A stretch of 14,232 nt of DNA from Hyphomicrobiales bacterium (GCA_017849395.1 JAFIHO010000221.1:1-14232), one strand, 5' to 3'. Positions 1 to 6,825 are shown, counted from the first letter of the stretch. Numbers and translations: made by a program. The notes: generated by a model not told the origin, from the letters alone.

Positions 1-641
1 CGACGCGCGCCGAAGCGGGGCTGCCAGAAGGCGCCTTCGTGTTCTGCAACTTCAACCAGAGCTACAAGATTTCGCCTGACACTTTCGCGTCCTGGATGAA
101 CATCTTGAAGGCGACCGAAGGCAGCGTTCTGTGGCTGCTGCAAACCCATCCGGTGTTCGACGAGAATGCGCGTAAGGAGGCCGAACGCCATGGCGTTTCC
201 GGCGACCGGCTGATCTTCGCGGGCGCGCTGCCGCTGGCGCAGCATCTCGCGCGGCTGAAACTGGCGGACCTGTTCCTCGACTCCCTGCCCTATAACGCGC
301 ACACCACGGCCAGCGACTCGCTGTGGGCGGGCGTACCGCTGCTGACTTTGCGCGGCACCACCTTCCCCGGCCGCGTCGCCGCCAGCCTGCTGGACGCGGC
401 GGGACTGCCGGAGCTGGTCGCGGAAACACCCGAAGCGTTCGAGAAGCTGGCCATGGACCTGGCGGCGGACACGGCAAAGCTGAAGGCGTTGCGCGCCAAG
501 CTGGAGAAGAACCGCGCCACCTGCGCGCTGTTCGACACGGCGCGTTTCACGCGCAACATTGAGGCCGCCTACGCGACCATGTGGGACACCTGGCGGAAGG
601 ACGAAGCCCCCCGCGCCTTCGCGGTTGAACCCGCCAAATGA
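1..641 (+). CDS. SPINDLY/OGT-type O-linked GlcNAc transferase family protein, C-terminal part (5' truncated)
   Basis: The reading frame is open from the window edge (first full codon at base 3) to TGA at 639-641, so the start and any N-terminal TPR repeats lie outside. The 212 visible residues are the C-terminal half of a family 41 glycosyltransferase (SPINDLY/OGT type), which moves a sugar from a nucleotide-sugar donor onto Ser/Thr of proteins in the cytoplasm. Seen directly: an FNQSYKI block matching the OGT segment that carries the donor-binding lysine, then a PYNAHTTASDSLWAGVP block matching the HTT..D nucleotide-binding loop, followed by TFPGRVAASLL. A GTG at 39 is internal to the conserved region and is not the start. 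The stop overlaps the ATG of the next gene (ATGA), which suggests translational coupling. Family assignment is secure; the sugar donor and target protein are unknown. The C-terminus (DEAPRAFAVEPAK) is non-conserved. Confidence 0.88.
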   Translation, partial: TRAEAGLPEGAFVFCNFNQSYKISPDTFASWMNILKATEGSVLWLLQTHPVFDENARKEAERHGVSGDRLIFAGALPLAQHLARLKLADLFLDSLPYNAHTTASDSLWAGVPLLTLRGTTFPGRVAASLLDAAGLPELVAETPEAFEKLAMDLAADTAKLKALRAKLEKNRATCALFDTARFTRNIEAAYATMWDTWRKDEAPRAFAVEPAK

Positions 642-2263
642 CGACTGCCGCCGAGGCCCTGGTCAAGGTGCTGCTGGCCGAAGGCGTCACCCATGTCTAT
701 TGCGTGCCGGGCGAAAGTTATCTGGCGGTGCTGGATGCGCTGGGCGCGGTGAAGGACCGCATTACCACCGTTACCTGCCGCCATGAATCCGCCGCCGCGA
801 ACATGGCAGCCGCGCATGGCAAACTGACGGGACGGCCCGGCATCTGCATGGTGACGCGCGGTCCGGGCGCGACCCAGGCCAGCGTCGGGTTGCACACGGC
901 GCGGCAGGACAGTGCGCCCATGATCCTGTTCATCGGCCAGGTGGCGCGCGCCCACAAGGGGCGCGAGGCTTTCCAGGAAATGGATTATGGCGCGTTCTTC
1001 GGCTCGGTCGCCAAATCCGTGGTCGATGTCGATGACGAACATCAGTTGCAAGCGGAAGCCAGCCGGGGTTTTGAGATCGCATTGCGTGGCCGCATGGGTC
1101 CGGTAGTGATCGCGCTGCCGGAGGACATGCTGCGCCAGACGGTGGCGGATGTTCCGGTGCGCGCCGCCGCGCCGAAACCAGCGGGCTTGTCCGCGCGGTC
1201 GCTGGGTGACATCGCTGCCCGGCTGGCGCAGGCGGAACGGCCGGTGATGATCCTGGGTGGGAGCGGCTGGCGCGAAGATGCGCCGGCGAAGCTGTCGGAC
1301 TGGATCGCCGGTACAGGAATTCCTGTGGCGTTGGCGTTCCGCCGCAAGGATTTGATCGACAATGATCATCCCTGTTACGCGGGCGATCTGGGTCTTGGCC
1401 CCAATCCCGCGCTGATCGCGCGCGTCCAGAACGCCGACCTGGTGATTGCGCTTGGTACGCGGCTGGGAGATATCCCGACACAGGGCTATCGCCTGTTCAA
1501 GCCGGAGGACACGGGGCGCAGGCTGATCCATATCCATCCCGATGCGGCGGAGATCGGCAGGGTCTGGCCCTGTCTTATCGGCGCGGCAGCGGATGTGAAT
1601 CTGGCGGCGGAGGCCCTGTGCGGCGTCGCGCCCGGGCGCGACTGGCGCGACACGGCAAACGAAGCCCATGCGTCCTACGAAACCTTTTCCGCACCGGTGC
1701 CGGTGTCGGGGGCGGTCAATCTCTCGGAAATATTCCGCCACCTAGCCGATGCGCTGCCGCCGGATGCCATCGTGTGCAACGGCGCGGGCAATTATGCCGC
1801 GTGGTTACATCGCTTCTATCGGCATCGCCGTCCCGCGACCCAGCTTGGCCCCACCAGCGGCGCGATGGGTTTCGGCCTGCCAGCCGCCATCGCGGCGAAA
1901 CTGGCGCATCCCGCGCGCGAAGCCGTGGCCGTGGCGGGCGATGGCTGCTTTCTGATGGCGGCGCAGGAGCTGGCGACGGCGATGCAGACGGGCGCTAAGG
2001 TGATCGTGCTGGTGATCGACAATGGTTCGCTGGGCACGATCCGTATGCATCAGGAGCGCGATTATCCCGGCCGCGTATCCGCCACCGATCTCGCCAATCC
2101 GGATTTCGCCGCGCTGGCCTGGTCGTTCGGGTGCTGGGCGGCACTAGTCGAGCGGACCGAGGATTTTCCCGCCGCGCTGGCGCAGGCGCGCGCGCAGAAG
2201 ATGACGGCGCTGCTGCATATCAAGACATCACTGCGCGACATCGCGCCGGGGAAGACGCTATAG
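638..2263 (+). CDS. Thiamine-pyrophosphate-dependent enzyme, acetolactate synthase-like (IlvB-type fold)
   Basis: A 541-residue protein with the three-domain layout of the acetohydroxyacid synthase/pyruvate oxidase family: N-terminal Pyr domain (about 1-170), central Rossmann-like domain (about 190-325) and C-terminal TPP domain (about 360-530). The glutamate that activates TPP is E50 in CRHESAAANMA. The diphosphate/Mg motif begins at GDG 434-436 and ends with DN at 461-462, the normal spacing. A FIGQV...FQEMDY stretch (about 97-124) resembles ILVB-like proteins. Length is slightly below true AHAS large subunits (about 570), and no small regulatory subunit gene follows, so biosynthetic acetolactate synthase is not assured; a related decarboxylase or ligase on another 2-oxoacid is equally possible. 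The ATG lies inside the upstream stop (ATGA) and has no obvious Shine-Dalgarno sequence, so translation probably depends on the glycosyltransferase gene. Family certain, substrate unknown. Confidence 0.9.
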   Translation: MTTAAEALVKVLLAEGVTHVYCVPGESYLAVLDALGAVKDRITTVTCRHESAAANMAAAHGKLTGRPGICMVTRGPGATQASVGLHTARQDSAPMILFIGQVARAHKGREAFQEMDYGAFFGSVAKSVVDVDDEHQLQAEASRGFEIALRGRMGPVVIALPEDMLRQTVADVPVRAAAPKPAGLSARSLGDIAARLAQAERPVMILGGSGWREDAPAKLSDWIAGTGIPVALAFRRKDLIDNDHPCYAGDLGLGPNPALIARVQNADLVIALGTRLGDIPTQGYRLFKPEDTGRRLIHIHPDAAEIGRVWPCLIGAAADVNLAAEALCGVAPGRDWRDTANEAHASYETFSAPVPVSGAVNLSEIFRHLADALPPDAIVCNGAGNYAAWLHRFYRHRRPATQLGPTSGAMGFGLPAAIAAKLAHPAREAVAVAGDGCFLMAAQELATAMQTGAKVIVLVIDNGSLGTIRMHQERDYPGRVSATDLANPDFAALAWSFGCWAALVERTEDFPAALAQARAQKMTALLHIKTSLRDIAPGKTL

Positions 2264-2280
2264 GACCGCGTTCCGGCCAT

Positions 2281-2306
2281 CATGCTTCGACAGGCTCAGC
2301 ATGAGG
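2281..2306. repeat. Dispersed palindromic intergenic repeat (CTTCGACAGGCTCAGCAT type)
   Basis: The 83-base gap between two convergent genes carries CTTCGACAGGCTCAGCAT followed by GAGG. Its 6-bp arms CATGCT (2281-2286) and AGCATG (2298-2303) enclose an 11-base loop. From memory of the family, near-identical elements occur in large numbers between genes in many alphaproteobacterial genomes, where spurious translation gives peptides like HAEPVEA. Only one copy is in this window. Because it lies between convergent stops it may also serve as a weak bidirectional transcript end, though neither side has a good T-run. Confidence 0.6.
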
Positions 2307-2346
2307 ACATATGAGAAACTTCACGCTTAGTCTGTGAGCGGCTTCA

Positions 2347-3696
2347 TCAGGGTTTCGGTGCGGGGCCGACGAACGCGCCCGCGACACCCGGAAATTCCAC
2401 CGGGCTTTCATAGCCATCCGGCGAGACCGCCGACACGCCGAAGAAGGAATTGTCGATACTGACATTCTTCAATGTGAGTTGGGATGCCTTGCCCGCGTCA
2501 CGGCTATCGGCCCAGAAAGGCGCGGTGGTATCGCGCCACCATACGCGGTACGACTCTGCGCCCGCCGAGGGTGACCATTTCAGTTTCGTGTCGGGGGTTA
2601 TGGCGCCCTCGATGGACAGGTTTGGCGGCGGCATGGGCGCCATCGCCAGCGCCGCCAGTCCCACGACATTCAGCCGCGCCACCTGCGCCAGATAGTTGAA
2701 ATCCACCCCCGACAGCACGTCGCCATAGGCGATGCCGTTCTCGGTGCGCACATCCTGGTGCTGGCGGGTATAGTTCTCCGCGACTTCAGTGATGCGCACG
2801 GCGGGATAGCCGACCGCCAGCACGGGCACCTGGTCGCCGCCCCGGCCATAGCGGTCGGTGCGGTAGATCATGCGCACCTGGAAATCCTTGAGGTAGCTAT
2901 CCGCCAGCCCGGCCATGAAGCGCGCGATATTCCGCGACGGGCTGTCCAGTTCGCCGCCATTATAGCGGCGCTGGTTGGCCTCTGCCGGCGTCTCCAGCGA
3001 GCGCGTACCTTCCGACAGCACGCGCACATGCCTGTCATCGACGAAGCCATCATAGCCATGGCTGTTGCCGATAATGTCATTGTTGAGGTCGGCCTCCACC
3101 TGCCAATCATGTGCGCGGGCGTAGTTGGCCAACACCTTGCCGCCCAGCAGGCCCTGTTCCTCGCCGGTCAGCACGGCATAGACGATGGTGGCGGGGAATT
3201 TGCGTTTCGACAGAATCCGCGCCGCTTCGATCACGGCCGAAGTGCCGGAGGCGTCGTCATTCGCGCCGGGCGCGTCGCCCACCGCATCGCGCGTGTTGCC
3301 GTTCCGGGAATCCACATGGGCCGCCATGATGATGACGCGGTTCGGATCGGTCGTGCCTTTCTGAATGGCGAGGATGTCGTAGATCGCGGTGGGCGTCGGC
3401 ACCCGGTCACTGGTCAACATCTCGAAGGGCATCTCAATGGCGAGGCAGCCGCCGCACGCGGCGCTGATCGCCTCGAACCGCTGCCTGATGTAATTGCGCG
3501 TGGCGCCGATGCCGCGGGTGGGCGATGTCGCGTCGGACAAAGTGTGGCGGGTGCCGAAACCGACCAGCTTTACATCGGTGGCCCGAAGTTCCTCCACCTT
3601 CACTTCGGCGGCCAGGTCATGCAGCAGCTTGTGATCGGCGGCGGCGGCAATTCCGGCGGAAGCGCACAGGAAAAGCGTGGCGATGGCAAAGCGCAT
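2347..3696 (-). CDS. Secreted M28-family zinc aminopeptidase with C-terminal beta-sandwich-like domain
   Basis: A 449-residue exopeptidase precursor. Residues 1-20 are a signal peptide (short charged start, hydrophobic core, AAAAD cleavage region), so it acts in the periplasm or outside. The M28 di-zinc site is intact: H127 and D129 (AAHVDS), bridging D147 (GANDDASGT), catalytic E179 and ligand E180 (TGEEQGLLG), D207 (NNDIIGN) and H313 (TRQHQD). C81 and C84 (CGGC) may form a disulphide. After the peptidase domain, about 355-449 (LKWSPSAGAESYRVWW ... FFGVSAVSPDGYESP) reads like a fibronectin-III-type module, which could bind substrate or surface. The ATG at 3696 is preceded by AGGGGG at a suitable distance. 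It starts 12 bases after the LysR stop on the same strand, so the two are probably cotranscribed. It cleaves N-terminal residues from peptides by family; true substrate unknown. Confidence 0.93.
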   Translation of the reverse strand: MRFAIATLFLCASAGIAAAADHKLLHDLAAEVKVEELRATDVKLVGFGTRHTLSDATSPTRGIGATRNYIRQRFEAISAACGGCLAIEMPFEMLTSDRVPTPTAIYDILAIQKGTTDPNRVIIMAAHVDSRNGNTRDAVGDAPGANDDASGTSAVIEAARILSKRKFPATIVYAVLTGEEQGLLGGKVLANYARAHDWQVEADLNNDIIGNSHGYDGFVDDRHVRVLSEGTRSLETPAEANQRRYNGGELDSPSRNIARFMAGLADSYLKDFQVRMIYRTDRYGRGGDQVPVLAVGYPAVRITEVAENYTRQHQDVRTENGIAYGDVLSGVDFNYLAQVARLNVVGLAALAMAPMPPPNLSIEGAITPDTKLKWSPSAGAESYRVWWRDTTAPFWADSRDAGKASQLTLKNVSIDNSFFGVSAVSPDGYESPVEFPGVAGAFVGPAPKP

Positions 3697-3708
3697 GACC
3701 CAAGCCCC

Positions 3709-4638
3709 CTATTTCGTCTCCCCACGATTGCGCTTTGTCTGCGGCCGGGCAAGCCGCTGGGCCAGAAAATCCGCTAGCGCCTCCACGCGCTTTGGCTTGG
3801 GACCGCCCGGGGGCGTCACCCAGTTCACCGCTCCACCCGGCAAGGTCCAGTCCGGTAGCAGGATCTCCAGTTTCTTCGCGGCCAGCGCCTCCCGCGCGAT
3901 GAATTCCGGCAGAACACCCAGACCGACGCCTGCGATCAGGCTGGGCAGCATCGCATCGCCATTGTTGACCCTGAGCGGGCCGGACGGCCGCACCGCCACC
4001 ACTTCACCGGAGGCTTTCTGGAAGCGCCATGTGTCCTGGGTGAGCTGGTAGGAATAGCCCAGCCCGACATGCTCCGTCAGCTGGGAAGGATGCTTGGGCC
4101 GTCCTTTCGCCTTCAGATAGGCGGGGGACGCCAGCAGATGAAGTTGCATGGGGCACAGTCGCCGCGCCAGCAGGGAGGAATCCGGCAGGGCCGCGATGCG
4201 GATCGCGCCGTCGAACCCGCCACCGATCAACTCCACCAGCGCGTCGATGAGATGCAGATCGATGGAGACATCGGGATAGAGGCGGAAGAATTCCGGCAGA
4301 AGCGGCGCGATAAAAGACACGCCGAACGACATCGGCACCGCCACCCGCACCAGCCCGCGCGGGCTTAAGGACTGCGACAGGGCCTCGCTTTCCGCAGCCT
4401 CGCCCTCCGCGAGCATCGCCTGCGCACGGGCGGCGAGCTGTTGCCCCGCATCGGTCAGCGCCAACCGCCGCGAAGTGCGGTTGAACAGCCGCGCGCCCAG
4501 CCGGGCTTCCACCCGTGAAATGGCCTTGGAGACCGTTGCCTTGGACATTTTCAGTTCGGCGGCGGTACGCGCGAAGGAACGCAGTTCCGCCACCCGCGCA
4601 AAGATCGCAAGGCCTTCCAGGTCGGGCAGGTTGGACAT
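3709..4638 (-). CDS. LysR-family transcriptional regulator
   Basis: A 309-residue LTTR. The winged helix-turn-helix spans about residues 7-65: the AELRSFARTAAELKMSKATVSKAI stretch supplies the two helices and RLGARLFNRTSRRLALTDAG the wing. A linker helix follows, then a periplasmic-binding-protein-like effector domain from about residue 90 (RGLVRVAVPMSFG) to the end. Within the LTTRs it resembles the subgroup often found beside pirin, quinone reductase and similar detoxification genes. It lies immediately upstream of the M28 peptidase gene and close to the pirin-WrbA-hydrolase series. The start at 4638 keeps the HTH at the usual distance from the N-terminus; the region before it has only a weak G-rich ribosome site. 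An inverted repeat 11-34 bases before the ATG is a likely autoregulatory site. The effector is not predictable. Confidence 0.93.
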   Translation of the reverse strand: MSNLPDLEGLAIFARVAELRSFARTAAELKMSKATVSKAISRVEARLGARLFNRTSRRLALTDAGQQLAARAQAMLAEGEAAESEALSQSLSPRGLVRVAVPMSFGVSFIAPLLPEFFRLYPDVSIDLHLIDALVELIGGGFDGAIRIAALPDSSLLARRLCPMQLHLLASPAYLKAKGRPKHPSQLTEHVGLGYSYQLTQDTWRFQKASGEVVAVRPSGPLRVNNGDAMLPSLIAGVGLGVLPEFIAREALAAKKLEILLPDWTLPGGAVNWVTPPGGPKPKRVEALADFLAQRLARPQTKRNRGETK

Positions 4639-4648
4639 CGCAGACCCC

Positions 4649-4672
4649 GAAACGATGGCCTTGCACCGTTTC
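4649..4672. promoter_or_regulatory. Candidate LysR operator, GAAAC-N14-GTTTC, upstream of the LysR gene
   Basis: GAAAC at 4649-4653 and GTTTC at 4668-4672 form an inverted repeat; the arms extend to 7 bp (CGAAACG/CGTTTCG). The right half, read inward, is ATCGAAACGGT. The same motif with the same 14-base gap occurs upstream of the pirin gene. It ends 11 bases before the LysR start, overlapping the leader or ribosome site, a position that would suit autorepression. Binding by this LysR is inferred. Confidence 0.5.
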
Positions 4673-4683
4673 GATTTCGGCGG

Positions 4684-4714
4684 AAAAGGTCAAGCGTGCG
4701 GTGGCGGACCTTTT
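4684..4714. promoter_or_regulatory. Inverted repeat of unknown role between the LysR and PRC-barrel genes
   Basis: AAAAGGTC (4684-4691) and GACCTTTT (4707-4714) are perfect 8-bp arms 15 bases apart, located between the LysR operator and the PRC-barrel promoter candidate. It could be an operator for the plus-strand gene or lie near the LysR transcription start. No family match was recognised. Confidence 0.35.
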
Positions 4715-4721
4715 AAATCGA

Positions 4722-4751
4722 GGGTTCCGGCAACAAAAACACCGGGAACCC
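4722..4751. repeat. Inverted repeat overlapping the PRC-barrel promoter region
   Basis: GGGTTCC (4722-4728) and GGAACCC (4745-4751) pair perfectly, and the stem extends inward through GG/CC with one bulged G. It overlaps the candidate EcfG promoter, so it would be a DNA-level site rather than an mRNA hairpin if that promoter is right. Confidence 0.35.
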
Positions 4752-4754
4752 GTT
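4730..4754 (+). promoter_or_regulatory. Candidate EcfG (general stress sigma factor) promoter for the PRC-barrel gene
   Basis: GCAAC (4730-4734), 16 bases, then CGTT (4751-4754) differs by one base from the alphaproteobacterial EcfG consensus GGAAC-N16/17-CGTT. Transcription would start near 4760, leaving a leader of about 25 bases containing the ribosome site AAGGAGGA (4772-4779). PRC-barrel genes are frequent general-stress targets. The -35 mismatch keeps this tentative. Confidence 0.35.
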
Positions 4755-4784
4755 ACCGCGAAGCAGCCAACAAGGAGGAATTCC

Positions 4785-5156
4785 ATGACCACCACCAGCG
4801 GCCATACCTCGGCCATCCTGGCGTCCAAGGTGAAAGGGACCGCAGTCTATAACGACGCGGGCGAGAAAATCGGCACGGTGGAAGACATTGTGCTGGATAA
4901 GACTTCCAATCAGATCATGTTCGCGGCGTTGGGCTTCGGCGGGTTCCTGGGCGTCGGCGAGAATTACTATCCGGTTCCGTGGTCGGTACTCGACTATGAC
5001 GAGGACAAGGGTGGCTATGTGGTGCCCCTGTCCAAGGACCGGCTGGAGAACGCGCCGAACTATAGTCTCAAGGATCTCACCAAGCATGATGGCTCGCTGG
5101 GTTCGATCCGCGAAACCACCTACAATTACTATAATGTCACGCGCGACTGGAACTGA
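4785..5156 (+). CDS. PRC-barrel domain protein
   Basis: A 123-residue soluble protein. Residues about 10-85 form a PRC-barrel: ILASKVKGTAVYNDAGEKIG, then IVLDKTSNQIMFAALGFGG and the YPVPWSVLDYD segment, as in the stress-linked PRC-barrel proteins of alphaproteobacteria. The tail (about 95-123) is rich in Tyr and Asn and is not conserved. The frame is open well upstream, but the ATG at 4785 is chosen because it follows an excellent ribosome site (AAGGAGGA, 4772-4779) and everything before it overlaps the LysR gene and its control region. It is a single-gene transcript, with a candidate EcfG promoter before it and a strong terminator 21 bases after the stop. Biochemical role unknown; PRC-barrels usually bind protein or RNA partners. 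Confidence 0.88.
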   Translation: MTTTSGHTSAILASKVKGTAVYNDAGEKIGTVEDIVLDKTSNQIMFAALGFGGFLGVGENYYPVPWSVLDYDEDKGGYVVPLSKDRLENAPNYSLKDLTKHDGSLGSIRETTYNYYNVTRDWN

Positions 5157-5177
5157 TCCGGGCGCGATGTGAAAAGA

Positions 5178-5210
5178 CCGCCGCCGGGCAACCGGCGGCG
5201 GTTTTGTTTT
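5178..5210. terminator. Rho-independent terminator, probably bidirectional
   Basis: CCGCCGCCGG (5178-5187) pairs perfectly with CCGGCGGCGG (5192-5201) around a GCAA tetraloop (GNRA type). TTTTGTTTT follows on the plus strand. On the minus strand the stem is followed by TCTTTTC, a weaker T-run, so it can also end the hydrolase transcript whose stop is at 5214-5216. Confidence 0.9.
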
Positions 5211-5213
5211 GGA

Positions 5214-6044
5214 TCAGCTTTTTATGAAAGCCAGGAGGTCGGCGTTGATCGTGTCGGCTTCGGTGGTGCACATGCCGTGCGGGAAACCCTTGTAGGTCTT
5301 GAGCGTGCCGTTCTTCAGCAGCTTCGCGGAAAGAGGAGCGGAATCCGCGTAAGGCACGATCTGGTCGTCATCGCCATGCATGACCAGGGTGGGCACCGTG
5401 ATCTTCTTCAGGTCGTCGGTGAAGTCCGTCTGGGAGAAGGCGACAATACCGTCATAATGCGCCTTGGCTCCTCCCATCATGCCCTGGCGCCACCAGTTCC
5501 AGATGGAGCCCTGACTGACTTTCGCGTTGGGACGGTTGAATCCATAGAAGGGGCCTGCGGGAAGGTCGTAATAGAACTGCGCGCGATTGGCCTGAAGCTG
5601 CGCCTGCAGCCCGTCGAACACTTCCTTGGGAAGGCCGCCAGGATTGGCGGGCGTCTTGACCATGATCGGCGGTACGGCGCTGATCAGAACTGCCTTGGCG
5701 ACGCGGCCCTGGGGTTCACCGAACCGGGCAACATAGGCAGCCACTTCGCCGCCGCCGGTGGAATGGCCGACATGGACGGCATTCCTCAGTTCCAGCTTTT
5801 CGGTCAGGACGGCCAGGTCGGCAGCGTAGTGAGCGATATCGTGGCCCCCGTCGCCTTGGGAGGAACGTCCGTGCCCACGCCGGTCATGCGCGATGACACG
5901 GAAACCCTGGTTACGGAAGAACAACATCTGATTGTCCCAGTCATCGGCCGACAGAGGCCAGCCATGGCTGAAAACGATCGGCTGACCGCTGCCCCAGTCC
6001 TTGTAGAAAATCTCGACGCCGTCCTTGGTGGTGATCGTGGGCAT
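5214..6044 (-). CDS. Alpha/beta hydrolase, non-heme chloroperoxidase/arylesterase (perhydrolase) family
   Basis: A 276-residue single-domain cytoplasmic alpha/beta hydrolase close to bacterial cofactor-free haloperoxidases and Pseudomonas arylesterase. The catalytic triad is visible: S95 in GHSTGGG, D227 in HGDDDQIVP and H256 in GFPHGM; the D-to-H spacing of 29 is the same as in the Pseudomonas fluorescens esterase. The oxyanion-hole segment FSHGWPLS (25-32) is present, as is the family motif AHDRRGHGRS (52-61). Such enzymes hydrolyse esters and can make peracids from carboxylic acids and peroxide. The start at 6044 has AAAGGAAT upstream. It is the last gene of the pirin-WrbA-hydrolase series, 116 bases after wrbA with a hairpin between, so it may be partly uncoupled or have its own promoter. 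Physiological substrate unknown. Confidence 0.92.
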   Translation of the reverse strand: MPTITTKDGVEIFYKDWGSGQPIVFSHGWPLSADDWDNQMLFFRNQGFRVIAHDRRGHGRSSQGDGGHDIAHYAADLAVLTEKLELRNAVHVGHSTGGGEVAAYVARFGEPQGRVAKAVLISAVPPIMVKTPANPGGLPKEVFDGLQAQLQANRAQFYYDLPAGPFYGFNRPNAKVSQGSIWNWWRQGMMGGAKAHYDGIVAFSQTDFTDDLKKITVPTLVMHGDDDQIVPYADSAPLSAKLLKNGTLKTYKGFPHGMCTTEADTINADLLAFIKS

Positions 6045-6116
6045 GGCAGATTCCTTTCAATTCAGATGCCGCCGAAAGAACGCCGCGATCAAACCGCCGA
6101 ATGTGAGTCAGGGCAA

Positions 6117-6154
6117 GGCGCGGAAACCCATAACTTTCTTGGGGTTTCCGCGCC
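6117..6154. terminator. Strong hairpin in the wrbA-hydrolase gap (terminator, attenuator or processing site)
   Basis: GGCGCGGAAACCC (6117-6129) and GGGTTTCCGCGCC (6142-6154) form a perfect 13-bp stem with a 12-base loop, 6 bases beyond the wrbA stop. On the minus strand it is followed by TTGCCC, not a proper T-run, so full termination is uncertain. It more likely stabilises the upstream mRNA end or lowers hydrolase expression. Confidence 0.55.
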
Positions 6155-6160
6155 CTTCAT

Positions 6161-6760
6161 CTAGCCATGCAGCTTCTTCGCTGTCTCGGCGATCTGGCGG
6201 CCCTGATAGTGCGCGCCGCGCAGTTCATTCTCGGTCGGCTGGCGCGAACCATCGCCGCCTGTGATGGTGGTTGCGCCATAGGGCGAGCCGCCGGTCACGT
6301 CATTCAGTTCCATCTGGCCGGTATAGCCATAGTTCATGCCCACGATCACCATTCCGAAATGCAACAGATTGGTGATGATGGAGAACAGAGTGGTTTCCTG
6401 TCCGCCATGTTGGGTCGCGGTGGAGGTGAACGCGCCGCCGACTTTGCCATGCAGCGCGCCCTTGGCCCACAGCCCACCCGCCTGATCGAGGAAGTTGGCC
6501 ATCTGCGACGCCATGCGGCCGAAGCGGGTACCGGTGCCGACGATGATGGCGTCGTAATTCGCCAGGTCGTCGACCTTGGCGACTGGAGCCTTCTGGTCGA
6601 TCTTGTAGTAGGACTTTTTGGCGATCTCCTCCGGCACGAGTTCGGGGACGCGCTTGATGTCAACCTCGGCGCCCGCTTCGCGGGCGCCTTCGGCGACGGC
6701 TTCGGCCATCTTTTCGATATGGCCATAGGCGGAATAATAAAGAACCAGTACTTTCGTCAT
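6161..6760 (-). CDS. wrbA: WrbA, NAD(P)H:quinone oxidoreductase type IV
   Basis: A 199-residue flavodoxin-fold protein matching WrbA along its whole length. WrbA binds FMN as a tetramer and reduces quinones by two electrons with NAD(P)H, avoiding semiquinone radicals. Seen: FMN phosphate loop LVLYYSAYGHIEKMA (5-19; the usual Met of SMYGH is Ala here), TGTRFGRMASQM (76-87), STATQHGGQET (113-123), LLHFGM with H134, and the WrbA-specific SPYGATTITGGDGSRQP block (159-175). The start at 6760 has AGGAGAAAG upstream. It lies 65 bases after the pirin stop and before an esterase/haloperoxidase gene, a grouping that fits defence against quinones or other electrophiles. The hairpins on both sides suggest separate mRNA stabilities within one transcript. 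Confidence 0.96.
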   Translation of the reverse strand: MTKVLVLYYSAYGHIEKMAEAVAEGAREAGAEVDIKRVPELVPEEIAKKSYYKIDQKAPVAKVDDLANYDAIIVGTGTRFGRMASQMANFLDQAGGLWAKGALHGKVGGAFTSTATQHGGQETTLFSIITNLLHFGMVIVGMNYGYTGQMELNDVTGGSPYGATTITGGDGSRQPTENELRGAHYQGRQIAETAKKLHG

Positions 6761-6790
6761 TGTCTTTCTCCTCGCAGTTTTTGTGGGTCG

Positions 6791-6818
6791 CGGCCAGGAC
6801 AGAAAACCGTCCTGGCCG
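6791..6818. repeat. Hairpin between the pirin and wrbA genes
   Basis: CGGCCAGGAC (6791-6800) and GTCCTGGCCG (6809-6818) make a 10-bp perfect stem with an 8-base loop, 7 bases after the pirin stop. On the coding (minus) strand no T-run follows, so it is more likely an mRNA stabiliser or partial attenuator than a full terminator. Confidence 0.55.
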
Positions 6819-6825
6819 TCGTTCG

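Noticed and set aside
569..1741. A 390-residue minus-strand open frame
   Set aside because: It is antisense to the TPP enzyme, whose cofactor motifs are intact; composition is Arg/His/Gln-rich with no domain.
4649..4672. The LysR-upstream dyad read as an EcfG-type promoter (GAAAC ... CGTT)
   Set aside because: On the minus strand the spacing between the two elements is 13, too short for the 16-17 required, and the -35 lacks the GGAAC core.
4515..4784. Upstream extension of the PRC-barrel frame
   Set aside because: It crosses the LysR coding region and the control region, and the ATG at 4785 has a clear ribosome site.
6123..6148. A third GAAAC...GTTTC pair inside the wrbA-hydrolase hairpin
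   Set aside because: The gap is 16 rather than 14 bases, the outer AT-N bases of the half-site are missing, and the long perfect stem beside a stop codon is better explained as an RNA hairpin.
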